This document shows positions 60,352 through 64,000 of a DNA stretch of 64,000 bases, in pieces. A program made the position numbers and the translations under genes. The stretch is taken from the NCBI RefSeq assembly GCF_001468125.1, contig NZ_LNYT01000007.1:359125-423124 (forward strand), given 5' to 3'. Numbering within the stretch: position 1 is the first letter of the stretch; every line of letters starts with the position of its first letter. The notes beneath the pieces are model-generated. The model made no database searches, was not told the origin of the DNA, and saw only the letters and a program-made list of their open reading frames with translations. Source of the stretch: Legionella rubrilucens. GTDB taxonomy: Bacteria; Pseudomonadota; Gammaproteobacteria; Legionellales; Legionellaceae.

Positions 60352-61746
60352 ATGGCATTGTCACCCCAGGCTGATCTGGAGCGATTCAGTTTACTGGAAC
60401 AATTGGCTTCTGAACCCAAACATGAACACGCTTTGCGTGAACTCCTTGCTGCTCCAACAACCCATCCTTTGCTGCGGCAATATTTTACTCTGCAACTCGA
60501 AAAGAAAAAAATAGAAAATGATTTTTTTGCTTTACCCCAACGGGAGAGTCAGAAAGCGGTATATGAAAAAAAACTCAACCAGGTGAAGGAGAAAGTGGAC
60601 GATTTATTTTCCCGTTTTCAAAACCAGGAGGCTGTTTTAGTTCAGGTTTTGAGAGCGCACCTACTCATCGATGCGAGTGCCAAAACGGATGGTTCCTGGG
60701 TTCTGAATGCCGCCGAAGGTGACTTTGATTATAAAAAGAAAGCGTTACCCATACTGCAAACTTTAAAAGAAAGAGGCATAGGAGTTGCTTATCGGCTTGA
60801 AGGGGAGCTATTCAATGAAGAAGCGGATAAGCGGGAAAATTTTCAACGGGGTGCCCAACTCAACGATAGCACGGCTAAAGTATTTGCCGGTTATGACTAT
60901 CTGGCGTATATAAAGGACGAGGCGCTGTCTGATAAAAGCTATCATTACCCCGGGAAGGTGGAGCCAGATACCTTGCTTCATGAACTGAAACAGGAAATCG
61001 CCAAAGGCAATCCTGTCGCGGTCGTTAAGGAACTGACCTATCTTGATAATGTAGTGAATGCATTGAAGGATTTGGATCCTGAACGCGTGACCAAAAACAA
61101 GGGGACCTTCAATCAGGGCTTTTATGATAAAAAATTGCAGGAAATCCTCAGTAGTGCGGAAAAAATTGTCAGTGATAAACAATTATCTGACACATTGATG
61201 GCGATTAAAAAAGCTCTCGCTTCCTACAATTATGAGGAAGTAAGAAAGCAAAAAGCGGCTTTGGCTGAATATCTACAGACATTTAACCGCCGGGAGATGG
61301 AGCGGGTCAACACGACCATTCATCAAATCCACATGAAGCCCCTGGTTGAAAATAACTTCAAAAATAATGTGCACATTCTGCATAATTACTATGCCGAAGA
61401 AATTGATCGGATTCAGCAAAAAGCCGGGAAAAAATTATCCAAAGGGGATCAGAAAAACATTGAAACACTGCGGATTGCGCAAAAAGAACTGGTTGATAAT
61501 TACGAATTGAAAACGGATCAACAACAATTTATGGCCAATCATGTTACAGCCACGGAAACGGCACTGGCAAGACTGTCGCATTCCAATCCCATTGTCCGAC
61601 GGATAGAAGCCATCTTTTCGGCCTTTAAACCCGTGGAGCTGGGCAAGAGCCGTCAGGCTTTCCGTGAACGCTTTGCGTCAATGAAAGAGCGTTTACATGC
61701 TCTACAGGAAGACAATAAGTCGCCTGAGTCATCGATTCATCCCTGA
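60352..61746 (+). CDS. Coiled-coil protein, candidate Dot/Icm effector
   Basis: Not recognised. It has 464 residues, mostly helical, rich in Lys, Glu and Gln, with long coiled-coil stretches (~50-100 and ~260-400). It lacks a signal peptide or membrane span. The last 25 residues contain an acidic, Ser-rich stretch (LQEDNKSPESS) of the type found in Dot/Icm translocation signals. Base composition is more A/T-rich than in the housekeeping part of the window. ATG 60352 has GGAGAG five bases upstream. Upstream ATGs at 60331 and 60340 are possible but poorer. Confidence 0.6.
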   Translation: MALSPQADLERFSLLEQLASEPKHEHALRELLAAPTTHPLLRQYFTLQLEKKKIENDFFALPQRESQKAVYEKKLNQVKEKVDDLFSRFQNQEAVLVQVLRAHLLIDASAKTDGSWVLNAAEGDFDYKKKALPILQTLKERGIGVAYRLEGELFNEEADKRENFQRGAQLNDSTAKVFAGYDYLAYIKDEALSDKSYHYPGKVEPDTLLHELKQEIAKGNPVAVVKELTYLDNVVNALKDLDPERVTKNKGTFNQGFYDKKLQEILSSAEKIVSDKQLSDTLMAIKKALASYNYEEVRKQKAALAEYLQTFNRREMERVNTTIHQIHMKPLVENNFKNNVHILHNYYAEEIDRIQQKAGKKLSKGDQKNIETLRIAQKELVDNYELKTDQQQFMANHVTATETALARLSHSNPIVRRIEAIFSAFKPVELGKSRQAFRERFASMKERLHALQEDNKSPESSIHP

Positions 61747-61844
61747 GAAATTATTTAGCGTTAAATCAATCAAGATGAATTAAAGCTTTCCATTGAGGTT
61801 TTTTTTAGATATATTTGGTCAAATTTTCTAATTTTAAAACCAAA

Positions 61845-64000
61845 ATGCCCAAAAATACCCTGTTTAATTTTATAACCTACCTGAAACAAAGCAATCCTGA
61901 TGCCGGGAAAGAATTTGTATTAAAAAAGAACAGTAACAGCACAGATTATTATCTTGTTTCCTTGCCCACGAAAGAGAAAATCAGAGTTGCTCGCGATCAG
62001 GGATTTCTGTTACTCACGGATCATCACGTCAGCGTGTATGCCAATCAAAGCAAGGACAACCCCAATCTGAGCCAATACCATTACACGGCTTATTTTGATG
62101 ACGAAAAGGGCGTGAAGTATTGCTTGCATGTTCATTTTGATGGCAATAATCAATTAACAAGGAATCCGACTCTGGAAAAGTATTTACCAGATACTGACGG
62201 TGAACCCGTCAATTGCGCTTCACAGGAAAAATCATTCACAGCCTTGGCCATGCAATGGACCAATCCGATCATTAACGGTTTAAAAAAGCAACAGCATGAG
62301 CGCATTAACGCATTACGTGAAAAATACGACAGCCACATGGTTGAGCTGGAGAAAGTCTTATTTAATGATCAGATGAAGGCAAAAGAAACGCAATCCCTTG
62401 TTGATGCGGCCTTTGAATTATCGACCCAGTTGCTGTTGTTGGTCAAAAGCAAAGCCCTGTCGAAAGAGCATCGTTTCCTTGAAGTCATGAAAAAAGCGTT
62501 GAAGGAACCGATAAAGCCGTCTTCGCAGACAATGAAATCGGAAGCCCCCGACGTGGAAGTGGACGAAATGATCGATTCGCCAGAAGATCCTGAGATGTTT
62601 TTGCCAAAAGACAGCCGCAACGACTCAGGCAAGGCTGAACAAACCCCTTCTGTAAGCCATTTAGACGATTTTGCAACAATCCAGGATCACTGGCGAGCAT
62701 TGAATGATAACGACGCAATACCCCAACAGATTAAAAAAATAGAGGCCCTATTGCAGCGTATTGCCGAGTTCAATCTCATTCATGGTGATCAGGTCGACTG
62801 GACCTGCTTGAAGACGCTTGAAGAGTTAAGGATGAAGGTCTTTTCAAAAGGCGACGTACTCTTTAAACGTTTAGTCATCGGGGGACAGTTGGATTTAGCC
62901 AAAGACATGCCCTCTTTTTACCACCGCTTAACGCCCGTTTACCTGGCGCTGGCTCTGCAATTGGAAAAAGAAGCGCTTCTGGATTTTGTGGTGTCTCATG
63001 CCGATATGGATGTCAGTCATCAGACCATCACTGTCGGTAAACAAACCTTTTCGTCCGCGATGCAGGCCTGCATCGCTTTAAGCAGTCATAAAAACATGAG
63101 CGGTTGTTTTTCACGCCTGATTCAAAACGGCCAATCGCTGCTCGAGGTGGATGAACAGGGCAAGCCCGTTATCCTGCCTGTTTTAATTGGCAACGCGCAT
63201 CCGCTTAAGCAATCGTTGCTTGCTAACCGGGACAAGACCATCGACTCACTGGTCTTTTTAAAATCCATGGTTAGCCTGCTGGAAAACTATCTGAATGGCG
63301 GTAAGGCAGACAGCACAGAAAAAATGCTAATCCATGGTGTTATTGAGAAATTTACCAAGGACATCCAACTGTTGCAAAGCATGAAATTAACGCCGAGTTT
63401 GAAAAAACTCCGTACGAATGAATCGGCGTTTGAAACGTTGTATAAGAATGAAATGATCGTTAAGCTTCAAAAAGACCCAGGCATAACCTCCTTGCTGGCG
63501 CAATTGGATTTTGCTGCCCAGCCTCTTCTACAGCGCTTAAAACCGAATCAATTAACTGCCAGTCTACATCAGGCTTCTCAATGGGAAGAGGGGTTTAAAC
63601 AATTTATTAATGAGGTGGATTTAAGTCAGTTAAATTATGAGGCATTTAGGACGGAAGTCATTTCCCTGCTTAAGAATACGTTATCGATTATCAAGAAAAA
63701 GGATGAAGCCTTGCTTTTAACTGAGCAGCTTAAAAAAACCCAGATTCCGACAAAAGCTGCCAGAAAAGACCAAGCCCGATGCAAGCAGTTGTCGGATGAA
63801 ATCAGGGAACTCAGTAAATCAAATCCGTTCGCAAAATCCTTGTTTGTTTTTGACGAGCCGTTGTCTTTGAATTTTATCAAGGATATACAAAACTCCCTTA
63901 ATGAATGCACATCCCTGATGAGTAAAATGATGGAATTATTAAACAGCGATGCATTCAAACCGCGTCCTTTTGAAAATACCAGCGATTCAAAGGAAACAGA
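61845..64000 (+). CDS. Large protein, candidate Dot/Icm effector (3' end beyond window)
   Basis: Open from ATG 61845 to the window edge, at least 718 residues, with no stop in frame. It is rich in Lys, Leu, Gln and Asp, without signal peptide or spans. Residues ~150-240 are acidic and disordered. Around residues 340-470 a run of helix pairs (SFYHRLTPVYLALALQLEKE, then SSAMQACIALSSHKNM and VILPVLIGNAHPLKQSLL) looks ankyrin-like but degenerate. Coiled coil follows. No Shine-Dalgarno is evident; a TTG at 61815 is an alternative start. It is A/T-rich (about one third GC in places). Legionella effectors have this look, but this is inference. Confidence 0.65.
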   Translation, partial: MPKNTLFNFITYLKQSNPDAGKEFVLKKNSNSTDYYLVSLPTKEKIRVARDQGFLLLTDHHVSVYANQSKDNPNLSQYHYTAYFDDEKGVKYCLHVHFDGNNQLTRNPTLEKYLPDTDGEPVNCASQEKSFTALAMQWTNPIINGLKKQQHERINALREKYDSHMVELEKVLFNDQMKAKETQSLVDAAFELSTQLLLLVKSKALSKEHRFLEVMKKALKEPIKPSSQTMKSEAPDVEVDEMIDSPEDPEMFLPKDSRNDSGKAEQTPSVSHLDDFATIQDHWRALNDNDAIPQQIKKIEALLQRIAEFNLIHGDQVDWTCLKTLEELRMKVFSKGDVLFKRLVIGGQLDLAKDMPSFYHRLTPVYLALALQLEKEALLDFVVSHADMDVSHQTITVGKQTFSSAMQACIALSSHKNMSGCFSRLIQNGQSLLEVDEQGKPVILPVLIGNAHPLKQSLLANRDKTIDSLVFLKSMVSLLENYLNGGKADSTEKMLIHGVIEKFTKDIQLLQSMKLTPSLKKLRTNESAFETLYKNEMIVKLQKDPGITSLLAQLDFAAQPLLQRLKPNQLTASLHQASQWEEGFKQFINEVDLSQLNYEAFRTEVISLLKNTLSIIKKKDEALLLTEQLKKTQIPTKAARKDQARCKQLSDEIRELSKSNPFAKSLFVFDEPLSLNFIKDIQNSLNECTSLMSKMMELLNSDAFKPRPFENTSDSKET

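Noticed and set aside
61747-61844. TTAA-containing direct repeat before the last gene, considered as a PmrA-type box
   Set aside because: The spacing of the two TTAA elements does not match the 11-bp periodic PmrA site.

Overview
The window reads as a chromosome segment of a Legionella-like gammaproteobacterium (Legionellaceae). The reasons are a DotI/IcmL-domain protein, an EnhA-type L,D-transpeptidase, a heat-shock groES-groEL (htpA-htpB) pair, a host-attachment-family protein and, at the right edge, two large lysine/glutamate-rich proteins of the kind that make up the Legionella Dot/Icm effector repertoire. Base composition sampled by eye is near 50% GC over the housekeeping part and drops clearly in the last ~3.6 kb. 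That GC is high for the genus, so the species is left open. No rRNA, tRNA, CRISPR array, insertion sequence or phage gene was seen.

Left part (1-13 kb): proS (cut by the window edge), a LysR regulator that overlaps tail-to-tail a SulP bicarbonate/sulfate-type transporter fused to a carbonic anhydrase, a tight pcm-like/tolC/ttcA operon, the threonine-to-glycine pair kbl-tdh, and ettA. Next (12.4-22.7 kb) come an L,D-transpeptidase lipoprotein, a FadL-like porin, a secreted IcmL-like protein with a Thr/Pro/Gln repeat region, and a split histidine-degradation locus: hutG on one strand, then SDR-hutI-DUF3298-OPT transporter on the other, followed by two membrane proteins.

Middle (22.7-37.3 kb): a DadA-like oxidoreductase, small proteins, a host-attachment protein preceded by a likely sigma-S promoter and a ~70-nt structured RNA or leader, a DUF421 protein, valS, a kinase/PLP phospho-lyase fusion enzyme, an RND efflux pump with its adaptor, and three small envelope proteins, one with His-rich repeats. 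From 37.4 to 42.0 kb runs a six-gene block glyA-nrdR-nusB-thiL-pgpA-AI-2E transporter.

Right part (42-64 kb): a periplasmic solute-binding protein, a methyltransferase and a VOC protein, glnE, an unknown 337-residue protein, rimO, dsbD, groES-groEL under a textbook sigma-32 promoter, a Kdo hydroxylase, dps, a membrane spermidine-synthase-like protein, an MltA-like protein, a DctA-type symporter, and two candidate effectors, the last running off the window. Genes are very tightly packed. Several convergent pairs overlap or share a hairpin between their stop codons.
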